Shown: positions 34,436 to 47,078 of the stretch, in pieces
How positions within the stretch are numbered: the first letter of the stretch is position 1
Layout: the number at the start of each line of letters is the position of its first letter
Assembly: GCA_001986395.2 (NCBI GenBank)
Contig: MQVO02000008.1
Span: 1,442,693-1,506,692, forward strand
Direction of reading: 5' to 3'
DNA from: Irpex lacteus
Lineage: Eukaryota; Basidiomycota; Agaricomycetes; Polyporales; Irpicaceae
DNA: 64,000 nucleotides
Notes under the pieces: model-generated
What the model was told of the DNA's origin: nothing
What the model saw: only the letters and a program-made list of their open reading frames with translations
Databases searched by the model: none
Translations under genes and position numbers: made by a program

Positions 34436-35502
34436 ATGCCGCGCCCGCCATCCCCTTCAATTCCAGAGAAAGAGTTTGTCCAAACTGCGCTCAAGCAAGG
34501 CTTACGTCTCGATGGACGTCTACCGCTAGAACTAAGACAACCTGTTCTGACGTTTGGGCAGGACTTGGGATGGGTAGAATGCGCGATGGGGAAAACACGG
34601 TGTGTGCAATTTTTGTTTGCATATATGCTATTGAAAAGCTAATTAAGGTCATATATAGAGTATTGGCTCAGGTCGACGGGAAAATGGTGAAGCCAACTCC
34701 GGAGAGACCTCTGGAGGGTATTATATCTATTCATTCCGAAATATCTCCCATGGCTTCAAGTGAATATGAACCAGGTCGGTAGGTATGTAGTCCGCTAAAT
34801 GCTATATCGTTGTACTAACTTAGCTTTAGAGCATCTGACGAAGAAGTTACCATGACTCGCATGTTGGACAAGGTACTAAGAAGAAGCGATGCGGTGGACA
34901 AGGAGTCCTTGTGTGTACAGGCTGGTCAACGCGTAAGGCCAGTTTCTCTATCTCATCTATACATCATGCTGACGCGTTGTTCAGGTCTGGCATATTAGGC
35001 TGACGATTCACTGCCTCGCGGATGCTGGTAACTTGCTGGATTGCGCGTGCCTCGCGGGTATCGTCGCGCTGAAGCATTTCAGAAGGCCAGAAGTCGAAGT
35101 TGAAGGCGATGAGGTTATCATAGTGAGTTGCGACATATTCATTGACTGCGCGAAGCTCACTGTTTATTTGCATAGCACCATCCCTCTGAGCGTGCACCAG
35201 TCCCTCTGTCCATGCACCATACTCCCTACTGCTTTACATTCGCCTGCTTTCCCGACCCCGAGATCCCGCCAATACTCGACCCTACAAACTTAGAGCAGCG
35301 TTTGAGTCTGGGTCTACTCTCTGTCGCGCTGAACGCGCAGCGGGAGCTGTGTGTAGTGCAAAAAGCCGGAGGTGTACCTCTATCGCCAGACGAGGTCATG
35401 CAAATGATTGACCAAGCCGTCACAAAAGCCAAGGAGTTGGATCGTGTCGTTGAGCAGTCTCTCAAGAAAGACTGGGCAGGGAGGCATGTCGAAGTCCGGT
35501 AG
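34436..35502 (+). CDS. RRP45: Exosome RNase PH-like subunit Rrp45
   Basis: Five exons (34436-34599, 34659-34778, 34830-34932, 34985-35122, 35176-35502) give 283 residues. The RNase PH fold is clear: RLDGRLPLELRQ, WVECAMGKTRVLAQVDG, then the ring-face segment SLCVQAGQRVWHIRLTIHCLADAGNLLD and the RNase PH domain 2 (CFTFACFPDP, ILDPTNLEQRLSLG). This order and the N-terminal FVQTALKQGLRLDGR fit Rrp45, a structural subunit of the nine-subunit exosome core, rather than an active phosphorolytic enzyme. Confidence 0.93.
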
Positions 35503-36072
35503 GATATTATCCTACACGTGAGTTCCGCCTGCGTCATCCGCATCCATGTCTAATCGGCGTGCTTTCGAGTACTTAGTCGTGGTCTGTGATTTTTCGACCA
35601 GTTCCGTCTCATTGGAATTCCACCGATGAAAGGACCATCTCCGCTGTCCGAGAGAATGGTATATTCATATCCGGAACGACATGTGAGCCGTTGCCATCGC
35701 CACTACTGTATGGCCTTTCCCATACAGTAACTCGACGTCCTGCTATCGATTTTCGTCAGTACAACGACGCATCCAAATCTTCGCCAGTTCTGATACGCCG
35801 AAGTACATGCTCGGCGTCGGAAGAATCATTACATCAACTTTTAGCGTTAGCGTCGATAAGGCGGGGGATGCGAATAAATTCATTTTGCGCGTTGAACAGA
35901 GATTCAAGATCTCCAGCCGCGCGGAAAGGTGCGGTTCGCGGTTTCTCGTGTGCCGGCATTTCGTCAAACCTACCTCAGTTTCCCACTTGCTCCTGCTGCT
36001 AATGTGCTAAGTCGCTTTCCTTAACTTCCTTTGCACTGGCTTGCAAGCGGACTTCCTCTCTCTCGCTCTCCC
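35503..36072. other. Intergenic region
   Basis: No gene supported; short open frames on both strands lack family likeness. Probably the RRP45 3' UTR and the F-box gene promoter. Confidence 0.45.
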
Positions 36073-37916
36073 ATGTCGTTTCTTGTCCGACGCAAAACCA
36101 GTCGACCTTTTGCAGATTCCGCGAATCTCACAGTTCATGAACCCGACTCCAGGCCATCACCAACACCAAGCATCAAGTCAACCTCGACATTCAGACATCG
36201 TCTCTCTAGTTTCTCATTTCTCAGCTCGAAACGCACCTCCAAGCTATCGTCGACGAAATCAGGAGGCATATGTTACAATGCGCAGTACCGTGCCACCGAC
36301 TCGTTTAGTAGAAGTGACACACCTTCGCCAACACCGTCATTGGAGGAGATACGGAGACCGAGTGGGCTGGGCCGGCGAGTGAGCATTACATCCCAATCAT
36401 TGGAGCAGAATATCGATAACTGGCCAACTCCGAGCGCGGGCAAATCCAAAGGACCACGCAAAGCGAGCATCAGCGCCCCCAACCTGTCTCTCGCAGTCTC
36501 TCTCTTACCAGAAGGATTTGTGCGCTGGGAAGTGTCAGAGCCGGAGGACGAGACGGAAGATGGTCATGTACAGGAGCCTGTATGCATGTTCACGAAGATA
36601 CCCCCAAATCTACTGAACGCCGTCTTCGCATTCGTCTCGCCACCAGACCTAACGTCACTGGCACGCGTCTGCAAGTCATTCCTATCCCCCTCTCGTGCTC
36701 TGCTCTACGGTAATGTGGATCTACTGCCCATTACTGACCAGCGACGTATAGAAGCCTGCATCCACACCCTCGCTTCGAAGCGGGACTTGGCGAAGCTTGT
36801 TCGTCGCTTCGCGTGCAGCTCAATATCCGAAGCACGTTCAGCACTTCTTGCTTCTCCCCTTCCGACCTTCTCACTGGCAATCGCGCTCAACAACATGACA
36901 GAGCTCGTGTCCCTCAAGGTACCGCGCTTCGACCCGAATTCGTTCTTCCATACCACCTTTCAACTCCGAAGTCTCACCCTGCTATGGGAAACAGCAACCC
37001 CAGACGACCTCCAAGGCATGTTCGCATGGCTCACGACACAGTCCAATCTCACTTCCCTCTCCTTTCCTCATCTCATTCTCGACGAGCGCACGTCAGACAT
37101 GTTGTCCGGCGCAGGCAACGCTCTCTCAGAACATACCTCTGATGACCCACAAACTCAGGATCACAGCACGTCATTGCTCTCCTTTCCCTTCGTGTCGCAG
37201 TTGGTCCCGGACCTCACTCGCTTGCATGCACCCTCTTCCATCGTCGCTGCCCTGGCTCCCGGGAGGCCTCTTAACTCTGTCACGATGCACATTCACTGGA
37301 CGATCTACAACGGCCTGCGGCCATCGGCACTTATGTCTGTGGTTTCTCAGGCGACAACACCAATAACACATCTAGCCATCACGACTTCACCGCGGAACCC
37401 AGTCGATGCCCGGTCGTTAGAGCGTGTACTCATGGCCGCCGGGGCTGAACTTGGGAAAAATCTCAAGACCCTCGAGGTCGAAAGCACGCTAGAAGACGAC
37501 GTGCGTGCTAACTTTTCTCTTTTCTCTTATCTATCCTGTCGCGCCGTACTAACTCACCATCACACCAGGTGCTTTTCAAGCAACTGCACGGCATCCTCGT
37601 TCGCTACCGAACACTGCAGACACTTCGTCTCTGGAGAGCCAGCGGATCTGCTGGTGGCGATGCGTACATCACGCCTCCACCCACCCCCTCTATGATACCC
37701 ACCACACCAGTCACTCCGACGACACCTTCCACGCTGTGGCGTCCGCGCGCAAACACCGCTATGCCGCTGCGTACGCAGGAACGAGCCTTGCTTGGGCAGT
37801 GGATCAAGCAGTGCAGCACGCTTCGTAGCGTCGTCTTCCCCTCGGGACATCGATGGCGCATTACGGACGACGTTGGAGGACCTATCTTTACGCTCCTTGG
37901 ATCTATAGCTTTATAA
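36073..37916 (+). CDS. F-box-like protein with leucine-rich C-terminal part
   Basis: Two exons (36073-37500, 37569-37916) encode 591 residues. After a Ser/Thr-rich, basic, probably disordered N-terminus (about 1-165) comes an F-box-like segment near 172-215: FTKIPPNLLNAVFAFVSPPD then LARVCKSFLSPSRALLY. The rest has weakly repeated leucine-rich segments (FQLRSLTLLWETA, LTSLSFPHLIL, LVPDLTRLHAPS). The likely role is substrate recognition in an SCF ubiquitin ligase. The start at MSFLVRRK is the second ATG in frame; 36031 is also possible. Confidence 0.82.
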
Positions 37917-38579
37917 CTTCTTGTGTTATTTCGTTCGTTCGTTGCTTCTTGTTTATGGCTTATATTACGTGTGCATGGTTCTACGTACATTAACTCACAT
38001 TATTGTTATTATTGTTTCGTCCTCATTTTTGATGGACTTTGTTCTCTCTCTTTTATATCTGGTCTCATCTCTTGAAGTTATCTTCTACCTGCCGGGAAAG
38101 TAGCATAAGTTATTCATGTAATCATGTGCATGCACATAAGTATAGGTTTTTACTCACTCTTCCGATGACCGTCGCGACATGAATACGCAGCACTGTACCA
38201 CGAGGGTTACTTATCTCTTTACTGCTCCAAGACGTCATGGATATGGCCACGGGCATATGAAACCGCTGCCAAGAACTTGTTCGTCTAATTGAGGATGAAA
38301 TGTTACAACATTGGAAACTACACGTTGAGTACAAATAACAGTGGACGGGAAAGCAAATTGAATGCATGAAGAGAAGGAAAAAAAAAAACATGTTTGGTGG
38401 TGATCGTGGCCAAGCTCAGTATTAGGATAATGAAATCGGGGGTTCCGCGTCCAGCATTGTGACCATGGACTGTTCCAAGAAACACGGATACTTAGAAAGA
38501 ATTGACGAGCACTGCCGGGGGAGGATATGATGCAACGCGGGCTTGATGTGTAGAAAAAAGTGAAAGGGGGATTGAGGCC
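37917..38579. other. Convergent 3' region
   Basis: This is the 3' sequence shared by two converging genes, T/A-rich, with an A-run near 38378-38389. No gene supported. Confidence 0.5.
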
Positions 38580-39437
38580 TCATTCAGAGTCGGTGTCTGA
38601 ATCCGGGTTGGCGCGACGTTGTTGCATGGCTGAAGCACCAGAGGGCTTCCTTGAAGGGGAAGGACGATAGTTCTCTGGTCTGTACGCCTGCATCGCCGCG
38701 AGGAGACCAGAAGGCGCGAAGACGGGGTCGTCTTTTCGTCGCGCTCGCACTTGGTCAGCCGTCATGAGAGGCTTCTCTACTTTCTCTATCGGTTTCGGCT
38801 CCTCGACGACCACCGTGGGTTCCCATCGCAGCTCAGGAGATAGACGGACTCTCTCCGGTGACCGCGACGCCGCCCTTGAGCCACTCCCGCTTCCACTCCC
38901 ACTCCCGCCGTCGACCACCCCCGCCTCCGTGTTCTTCCTCATCCACGCCTCCTTTATCTTCTGCGCCTCGCTCTCCTGCTGCTCCGGGCTCTTCGCCGGT
39001 GCTGTGGCAAAGTACTTGTCGAGTTGTGCTTCTTGTTCGCTCAACGGGGCTTTGTATCCGTGTGCGTCTCTGCCAGGCTTAGCGTTTGCGGGAACGAGCC
39101 CGACAGCGCGGAGCGCGGCCTGCCGCTGCTCCGCCGACGTAAATGCATTCTCGAGTTCGACGCCTGCCTTGCGGTGTACGGCGGTCGTGGTGGACAGCCC
39201 TAGAAGCGGTCCCGATGCCTTTCGTTTGTGTTTGTCTTTCTTGGGGGACGAAGGCGCTTCTTCTGGTACGCATTCGAGGTCGCCGTGCTCGTGCGGCGAG
39301 GTAACATGCACCCACTGCTGCGATGGTGAACGCAGCTTCGACGTGAGACGTCTGAACACCCCGGGATGTGTCTTGTGGGGGTCTTCTTGTGCTGGATCAG
39401 GAGGAAGAGGGGGCAGGTCCTTTGTCAGGCTCGTCAT
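38580..39437 (-). CDS. Hypothetical disordered protein
   Basis: An intronless frame of 285 residues. Composition is rich in Pro, Ser, Glu, Lys and Arg with a Gly-Ser repeat (GGSGSGSGSGS), a central helical segment (SEQEAQLDKYFATAP, QQESEAQKIKEAWMRKN) and a C-terminal basic/acidic end (QQRRANPDSDTDSE). No known domain recognised. It is supported as coding by its length and GC-rich third positions, although the opposite strand is also open for 233 codons, so the call is moderate. Confidence 0.6.
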   Translation of the reverse strand: MTSLTKDLPPLPPDPAQEDPHKTHPGVFRRLTSKLRSPSQQWVHVTSPHEHGDLECVPEEAPSSPKKDKHKRKASGPLLGLSTTTAVHRKAGVELENAFTSAEQRQAALRAVGLVPANAKPGRDAHGYKAPLSEQEAQLDKYFATAPAKSPEQQESEAQKIKEAWMRKNTEAGVVDGGSGSGSGSGSRAASRSPERVRLSPELRWEPTVVVEEPKPIEKVEKPLMTADQVRARRKDDPVFAPSGLLAAMQAYRPENYRPSPSRKPSGASAMQQRRANPDSDTDSE

Positions 39438-40085
39438 ATCTGTGACAGAATCTGCCAGAATGTGAGTATAGTTGGTACGAGTAGAAAGGACGTAGCACGC
39501 ACTTTATACGCCGACTCCTGCACAGCTTCTTGGAAGTTCGAGGTCAAGAAAGAATGCTAAGATGAGTGCCTGAAGCAAGGGCCTTTGTGAAATCCCGAAT
39601 GAGGCTAGAAGTCGGGATCAACGTCTTTGGCAACGGGTGCGGCTCGCATCCGCTCTTTTACCATGCGCACGTCCTACAGGCAGTGTTCAGGACCCTATCG
39701 ACCCTCGTCGTTGCCAGTCAATAACCATTGTGATTGTGGAGTTGGAACTGCAGGAAGAAACGTTGTAACAGGATAAAGCAATAAATAACATTTGCTTCTT
39801 ATGGGCTTAAAGGCTACCTTATTGGCTGGTAAGTAACGATAAGAAAAGGATGCTTACTTGCATTATCGGCCGATCAACATTCCGTTTACTTCTGATCTTA
39901 GACATCATTAACCCTCACAGCCTGTAACTGCGGACGTTTGTTGTCAACAGTCAGCTGCAACGTTTCAATAATAGTACAATACACACGGTATATCGTCCTA
40001 TTCTAATAGCAGTACTAGTATGTTGGCTGACCGATTTAATCACTCTCCAGCTCACTCCCTTTCCCATTTATTTTGCTCCTCAAGC
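39438..40085. other. Divergent intergenic region
   Basis: About 650 bp between two divergent genes; presumably two promoters. No exon or clear TATA identified. Confidence 0.45.
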
Positions 40086-41406
40086 ATGTCCACAATTCCA
40101 GGAGGCTTCGGCAAAGAAGTCAGCACTCCGTACTCTGATAATGTCCCCAAGAACTTGAAGGCGTCGACCGCACGCCTTATGTTCCCGCCTTCGTATGTGG
40201 TGGTGGGTGTGTATCGTTTGGTAACCGACAAACTACTCCGTGCGTCCGCATGGAACAAGTTGAAGCACGGTATAGTGCGGGGAGCGTCGGTTGCACTCGT
40301 ATGGGTAAGTTGACCGCATGCATTGCATTGATGACCTTCCTGTGTTCACAACTGGTATTTCAGTCTGTTGCTACGTTCAAGATGCAACGCGTATTTGTTG
40401 AACTGTTCTTGATCAAGCACGTCTGCTTCCGAATTAAGTTTACTACTATTACTGACAAACTCGCTCTAGGTCTCCTTCGGTAACTGGTTTATCAAGAGAC
40501 GCAATCTTTGGCATACGTATGCCATTTGACCTCCCAACCTGTAAGGCCTCCGTATTCCCCTCACGCCAGACAGTACTTCTCATGCGTCTCCAATCACTTG
40601 AACACAGACGCAACGTTGGTCTTCCTATCCAGTCAAGCGACCTCAATCCTGTACTTCTTCTTCTCCCACGACATCCGTGTCGCGCGTACTCGGGCTTACG
40701 AGCAGACAATCGTCTCCCGTGGCAAAGGGCCGGACTTCTGGAAGCCATACGTCGAAGAATGGGACAACCCACCGCAAGTGAAGCGGTCCAAATTGAGCAA
40801 GTTTGCCAGCAGCCCTCTTGGCCGCACGGCCGTCAAACGTATGTCGTATGGAACCCTTACTAATTATGCGTGAACTGAAACCTTTCGTTTACTGTTGATA
40901 GTGCTTCTTACACCTGTATACCTCGTTCCAGCTTTCGGTATCGTCATCTCAGCATGGCTTCGAGGTCTCGGCACAGCAAGCTATCTACACAGGCCCGTCA
41001 GTTACAACATCCTCTCTACCTCATCCGTGTCATGCTAACAACAGTCACAGTACTTCAAGGCAAAAAACATGTCAGAAGACCAAGTTGCCACCTTCATCCA
41101 AGAACGCAAATGGGACTACCGCGGTGCGTAGCAAGCTCTTCGTCATCATGCATCGCCGTTGGTTTGACGTCGCGGTTGTGTCATATATATCTAGCGTTCG
41201 GATTCACGGCGGCGTTGTTGGAGGGTATCCCTCTCATTGGGTTCATATTCACTATCTCCAACCAGATTGGCGCAGCGATGTGGGCACATGGTAAACTTCT
41301 TGTTATCGTTTGCTCGCTCCGTTTCTTAATCGCCACTTGTTGTTCCATAGACCTTGAGAAACGCCAGCACTATATAGCGGAGGTGAAGGCCCACAAGACA
41401 CGGTAG
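40086..41406 (+). CDS. RRT8/EI24-like multi-pass membrane protein
   Basis: Seven exons (40086-40304, 40470-40516, 40570-40838, 40902-40996, 41051-41123, 41195-41290, 41351-41406) encode 284 residues. The C-terminal half is the most telling: SRGKGPDFWKPYVEEWDNPP, then LLTPVYLVPAFGIVISAWL, RPYFKAKNMSEDQVATFIQE, and FTAALLEGIPLIGFIFTISN ending with GAAMWAHDLEKRQH. This matches fungal RRT8/LDS-type proteins of the EI24 superfamily, which in yeast sit in lipid droplets and the spore wall; the exact role here is unknown. At least four hydrophobic segments are visible. Confidence 0.78.
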
Positions 41407-42096
41407 ATTAATTCTCGTCATATTCTCGATAGCTTCACTTGGACAGTAGGTTATATCCTGGACATTGTATACATATTTATCTTGCTATCGACGTCTGTGC
41501 ACCTGCAAACTCAATCGATGGCAGCTTAGTAGGTGTTGCGAATCCATGTTGTCGCACATAAGCATCATTCCTGTGACACACCGAACAACGACGCATAAGT
41601 AGAATGCATAGGTTAGCGGTACGACAACAGAGTCAAACGACGTAGTAATAAAAAGCGCATCATGCGAACACCAAAAAAAAGAACGAGTATAAACCGACAC
41701 TCTGGTGGTGGGACGATCGACCTATAGGTAAACTTATGTACGCTAATAACCGGATTTCACTGGGAACGGCAGGACCCTGGTATCGCTTGGCTATAAAGTT
41801 AAGACAGCAGGAGAGGAAGAGAGTGAAAATTGGTGAATGGATAATGAAACATAAAAGGAGGGAGCGGGAGAGGCCGAGAGCGTAACATGGGAGAAACAAC
41901 ATTGGAAGAATAAATCAGGTGTTGTGTACTGAATGAAGGAACATAGGGTAAAATCCGACAGGAGAGGGAGACCTGGACAGCGACTGTTCGGGTAGTCAAC
42001 GAGAAAAGCAAGAACTAGCACGGGCGGAGATGATGAGAGGGTTAGATGGCTCGTCAGACAGGAATGATGATGATTACGGCGGAGATTGAGACACGT
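41407..42096. other. Convergent 3' region
   Basis: No gene supported between two converging genes. Purine-rich stretches occur near 41800-41890. Confidence 0.5.
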
Positions 42097-45000
42097 CTAT
42101 TCCTCTTCCTCTTCCTCCTCCTCGAGTACGTTGTGCAACGGCGCTCCGTGGACGTATCGAGGGGGTGTTGCCAGGCCGCTCTTTTCATATGCTGCGGGAC
42201 GGATGGGATCAGTAAGCGAGTCGTCGAGCTCGACTGACACAGCAGACTCTGACGCTGACCGTGCAGGAGACACAGGACGAGGAACAGGGGCATTAGGCAT
42301 CGGTCGTGCACCAAGAGGAGCTAGAGAACCACCAGGCATAGGTCGGGCGCCAAGCGGACCTGCGGGGAGGGATCCGGTGCGTACGGGCAACTTGGAAGGA
42401 GGAGCAGGGGATGTGCTGTTGCGTTCTCGCTCGCGGTACATTTCAATCAGGGTCGAGGTCTTGCTCTGTGCAGCGATTCGCGGAGCTTCTTCGAGGGGGG
42501 GAGATACTGCTACAACTGGAACAGCATGTCCGTTTCCGTTCGGCGAGGGAGAGCGGTGAACGGCGGGAGCAATAGTAACTCTCGGGGGAATAAGCGTGTT
42601 CGGTGCGCTCGAAGGTTGCACGCCATCGTATGCGTCCTCGTGTTCTGAGTAGGTAGACTCCTCTGTGCCCTCTACGGACAAACCAGGCGACGCAGGGACT
42701 TGCAGTATCGGACGAGTCGAAGTCGGCTCAATATTCCCTAGCCTACGTTCCGGGTGTAAGTCAAAGTAACCCAAACGTCGTGAAGCAGGCTTGATTTCCT
42801 GTTCTTCCTCTTCCTCTTCCACCTCGTCTGCATAAAGGTCGCTCTCGCGTCCGTGGATAGTCGACCGCTCGCCTTCGTTGTCTTCGTCCCTGTAGGTACT
42901 GACATGGCTCGCACTATCCTCGCTAACAGGGACCAGCTCGGAAGCAGCATCCTCGTCGTCCGATAGGGGATGTGCGCGAACGGCTGCCATAACCTCTGAA
43001 AGCTCCTGACTAGCGAGGTCAGGATCGGAACGGCCAGGTTTGAACCCGTTCCGCAAAACTGCGTCCTGCGAATCCAGACGACGACCGTTATTAGCCACAA
43101 GTATATCGACCCAAGCATCGTCATTTACGCGCTGTCTGCGATTCTTCGAGCCAGTAGCCGCCCCAGCCGGTTCGTCATCGTCGAAACTTGCTAACCGTGC
43201 TTCAAAGTCGACGTTCTCATACTCAGCGGGTGCTAAGCCAGCCGTTCGGTTCCCTACTGGTGTCCCAGGAATACGGAACCGACCTGACTTTCTGTTAGGG
43301 TTGGGGGTAGACGTGGGAGTCGAGTCGTGGTTGTCACTGCTGCGACTACTTGGGCGCTGCGGGGGCGAATCGACGGCAGAAACAGGGCTGAGGAATATGT
43401 TTGGCTTCTCTTGGGCGGGTGAGTTGGTGAAGTTGGAGATTGGCGAGCCAGCCAGGGGACTCTTCACGGAGACGGGTGGTAGTTTGTCGGCAGTCTTGAG
43501 GGAAAGCATCTTAGTCGCACTCTCATTAGAACGCAGGAGACCTTCAAACTCAACCTCTCGATATGATGGACTGTGTGGCACATGCCCGACGACATACGGT
43601 CGACCGTTGAGCGTTTGAGCCGGCTTCCATTGTCTCTTCGATGATGTGCCGAACAGTGAGGGTAGACGCCGTCTGCTGCTGGACCCGTTGGCTTGTAGTT
43701 GTTGTCTGTACTCCAGGGGAACGAATTCTTCGAAGAGAATGAGTGTTGTGGAGGACCTCGGGTCGCTGGTGCCGGAAACAGTATGTGTTTTAGAGACAGG
43801 TAGCGACTTGAATTCGACCTAAGGGGAACCTGCCATTAAATCAATTCATGAGAGTATACTCAGATGGAACGCACCAAAGCCCAATTACAGTCCCTGTCCA
43901 CCTCCTCATACCTCTCCACGTCCATCCACCCACCTCCGTAGATTAGATCACAGAAGACGTCCAGGAACGCTTCTTCAATAACTTCCTCCGAGCCAAGCAC
44001 AGGCTCCGTATCCCACCCAAACGTTGGCAAAGCCTTCTGCGTCTTCTTGAGCTTACGATGTATCTCTGCCGACTGCGAAGGCCAGGTGTTGATAGTGTTC
44101 GTGACAGGATGGCTGAACTGCAATGTTACACTCAAAGGGTCATCTGTACGCGAGAATCCTGCGGCGGAGAAATCCTGCCACGAAAGAGTAGCCCGCTTTG
44201 CTGCGCGAGCCTATTGGAGTTCACACATCCCCATATGATCGATGATTGTCAGTGCTGCGAATCACTCGAAACGACAGTGGAGCTCAACACTCACAGCCCG
44301 CGCACTCTCAGTCAAGTCAAACTGCAGCTTCTTGTTGTCAGCGGCGAGATCTCCAAATCCCATCGCCTCGAATTCGCCCCACTTGAGGTCGGTCAAGCTA
44401 CGGAATCGTTCCTCCGGTGTCCGCCCGGCACCCAGCACACCGAGTTCTTTGTCGTCAAAGAGGGAAGATGTCGTCGAGGAACTAGAAATAGAAGTTGAAA
44501 GGGAAGGTGCACTGACGGTAGAGGCGGACGAACCAGCGCCCGTCTCAGGATGGAAGTGTGCAGGGAGGTCCATTCGCTTCCTGTACGAATCCGAATACCG
44601 AGGAGCGAGTTTCAACGTCGGCGGCGATATGCGGTCCCACTCCTTGGACGACGCGAACGCGCGATCGGAGGTCTGCGACGACGGCATACCGCGAGGACGG
44701 ATGCCCCAGCTGGCCGCCGTCTTCACCAGGTCGGCACTGTACATGCGCACGTTTCGTCGTACGCTGATCACACGCGTTGTCCGTGCGCCCCGGCGGGGTT
44801 GTGGGCGTTCGTGGTGGTTCATGGCCGGCAGCATAGCAGGATAGCCTTGGATCCAGGCTTTCAGGCGCGTAGGCACACCGAGAGCGGTGGATGTTGAACC
44901 CGGAAGAGGCGCATCTTGCCAGCGAATAAACGAGAGGATTATATGTTCAGTGGCGGTCACTGCGCGAAGATAATGGCGATATACATGGTGAAAGGCGAGT

Positions 45001-45909
45001 GTAGATGGTCCAAGGCCAAATAGGAGGGGCCCAAATAGGGGCGACAGAGTAGGAGGCGTGTGGCCAGATGACGACGAGTGAGCAGTGAATTTGGAGAGCA
45101 GAGTGAGCAGCCCGACAAGTATTGGTCGGATGATGGGTTCGAGCTGGTCCACGAACAGGTCGAAATGAAGAGGAGGATAGTTGCAGGCTAACGGCAACCA
45201 ATTACTCTTCTTCAGGACGCTTACAAGCAGAGAAGTATAACGACGCACCAGCTTCGTGTTCTGCCCACCCAACGTACATATCGTACGACAATAGCCCGCG
45301 AACTTCTTGCCCACCGACTATCCTGACGACGCGGCCAAGCCCCCAGCGGAGGAACATGCCAAGCTCCTGTGGGCCAGCAAACCGCACTTCGTCCCTCCAC
45401 TGTCTCTCAACCGCCTCCGTAGGCCTCCCACTTCGACAAGTATTCAAGAAGACATTGATCAGTCGTTTGACGGCATTCGCAGACACATCAAGAGCGAGGC
45501 TTGAGAAAATGAACGGCGTCGTGAGCCCCCGCGTGCCCAGTTCGTTCCCTACAACGTCCACCAATCTCGCAACCTCTTCAGGGCCGAGCACGACATGTCG
45601 TTGATACGAGAGGTAGCCATAATCGTGCAGCTGTCTTCGCTCCTGTGAAGGCTCTTCGCCTGGCTCGTAGCGTTGTGGGTCTAGATTCGTCTGCAGGAAG
45701 CTGCCATCTGGCACTGCAGGCTCCTGGGGCTCAAGGTCGAGTGCCGCGCCGTTCTTCGACTTGCCTTTCGACTTCTTGTCCTTCTTCGTCGACAGAGTCC
45801 CCTGGGCGGATCCCCGGCTGGAAACGCGGCCAAACTCGTCAAGCGAGGGCTCGGTCGCAGATCTCTTTGGTGTTGAATTCAGGCGAGAACGAGAAAATAT
45901 ACTAGGCAT
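42097..45909 (-). CDS. Msb1/Mug8-domain morphogenesis protein
   Basis: Four exons (45909-45249, 45187-44295, 44210-43875, 43818-42097) close in frame to 1,203 residues. The N-terminal 500 residues form an all-helical, RhoGAP-like region typical of Msb1/Mug8 proteins: DYGYLSYQRHVVLGPEEVAR, TTPFIFSSLALDVSANAVKR, LHFDLFVDQLEPIIRPILVG, then a conserved RTPEERFRSLTDLKWGEFEA. The long C-terminal part is Ser/Pro-rich and probably disordered, ending in a run of eight Glu encoded by a CTT/CCT-rich microsatellite. In yeast, Msb1 helps Cdc42/Rho1 signalling at the bud; a role in polarised growth is inferred. The start MPSIFSRSR was chosen over an upstream in-frame ATG. Confidence 0.8.
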
Positions 45910-46408
45910 CAAGAAAAGAGAGCAAGAGAGTGTAGAAAGAGTCAGCACAGCGACGGAGGTGATGGGAGGAGAAAAGCCACGCTGAATCAATAGACGCGCG
46001 TGGTCGGGTACATTTCTGACATTTCGGTTCTCAATCGCGAGAGCGGGGCAGAAATTTTCGGTGTCAGAACATGGAAGTACTTGGACATTTCTATTCCAAA
46101 GATTGACATGAAGCCCGCGAAACGAACTGGAAGGGAAGCTGGAAACATTCGAGCGGTACTGCGAGGCAGGCGTTTACCCGCCGACTCATGCCCGTTATGG
46201 TAATTCGGGGATCCGGGACCTCGAACACTCCTGATCAGCGGAAGTCCAGGAAATCATTACCAGTAAATGCGCTACAGAGGTACATATACAGTGATTAGAT
46301 ATGGTACTATGGATCCGAAATGTAACAGATAGCAGAGATTACAACGGGAAAGATGGAAGTACAAGTTCATGGCGGTGACAGAATGGTCCGTTTGTCAGTG
46401 AAGGCGCC
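45910..46408. other. Intergenic region
   Basis: Promoter side of the Msb1-like gene and 3' side of the small membrane protein gene. No exon supported. Confidence 0.5.
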
Positions 46409-47078
46409 TTACACGGCCGCGTCTGCCTTCGTAACGGCAGGTGGAGGGCCTGGAGGTGGCGCATAGTAGGCTGGCGGGGGAGCATCCTCGGGCTGTGTAA
46501 TGTTGTCAGTATCGACCTTGCAGGCCAGAGGGGCAAGACTTACCGCGCCGTATGGCTTCGCCGGAGGAGTATAGTTGTTATAGGAGTGCGGTGGATATTG
46601 CGGTCCATTGGGGTAATAGCCACCTTGCGCATTGTAACCAGCTGGATAGTTCCCGGGCGCAGGTCCATTGCCTGGCCCATAGGAATAGTTCTGGTTATAC
46701 ACTGGCCGCTGGGTGGCGAAGAAGCCAACGTTCCCCGTCCTTTGCTGTCGCCAGCGGAGAGCGGAGGCGATGACAATCAGTGCGACGACGACTGAGAGTA
46801 TGGAAGACCACGTCAGTAAATGACTGGTACAGCGCGGAGGAACTGCGGAAGAGGTATAGCACTTACTGATGGCAATAGCTATGCCGATTCTGACGCCGTT
46901 ACTCAGTCGACAACGTTCATCGCCAAACCTGATAATCGTTGCTCGTCAGCGTCGGGGCCATGTGTGGGTTAGTGTGGATGGGAAGGATCAATGCTCACTC
47001 ATCAATGAAGCAGTCTGCTCTTGCCACGGGCAACAGCGAAGTTGCTGATATGGCTGCCAATAACCATGATGACCTCAT
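46409..47078 (-). CDS. Small single-pass membrane protein with PPxY tail
   Basis: Four exons (47078-46999, 46928-46867, 46791-46544, 46492-46409) give 157 residues. A signal peptide (MRSSWLLAAISATSLLPVARA) is followed by a very short luminal part with two Cys (DCFIDEFGDERC), a single helix (IGIAIAIVVVALIVIASAL), a basic stop-transfer (RWRQQR) and a Pro/Tyr/Asn/Gly-rich cytosolic tail containing PPAY. This layout recalls fungal Rcr-type and other PPxY adaptors that bind WW domains of Rsp5/Nedd4 ligases; that role is inference only. The family is not recognised by name. Confidence 0.75.

Noticed and set aside
38764..39465. Plus-strand frame of 233 codons
   Set aside because: Ser/Leu/Arg-rich antisense shadow of the minus-strand frame, whose composition (acidic, Pro-rich, Gly-Ser repeat) looks more like a protein.
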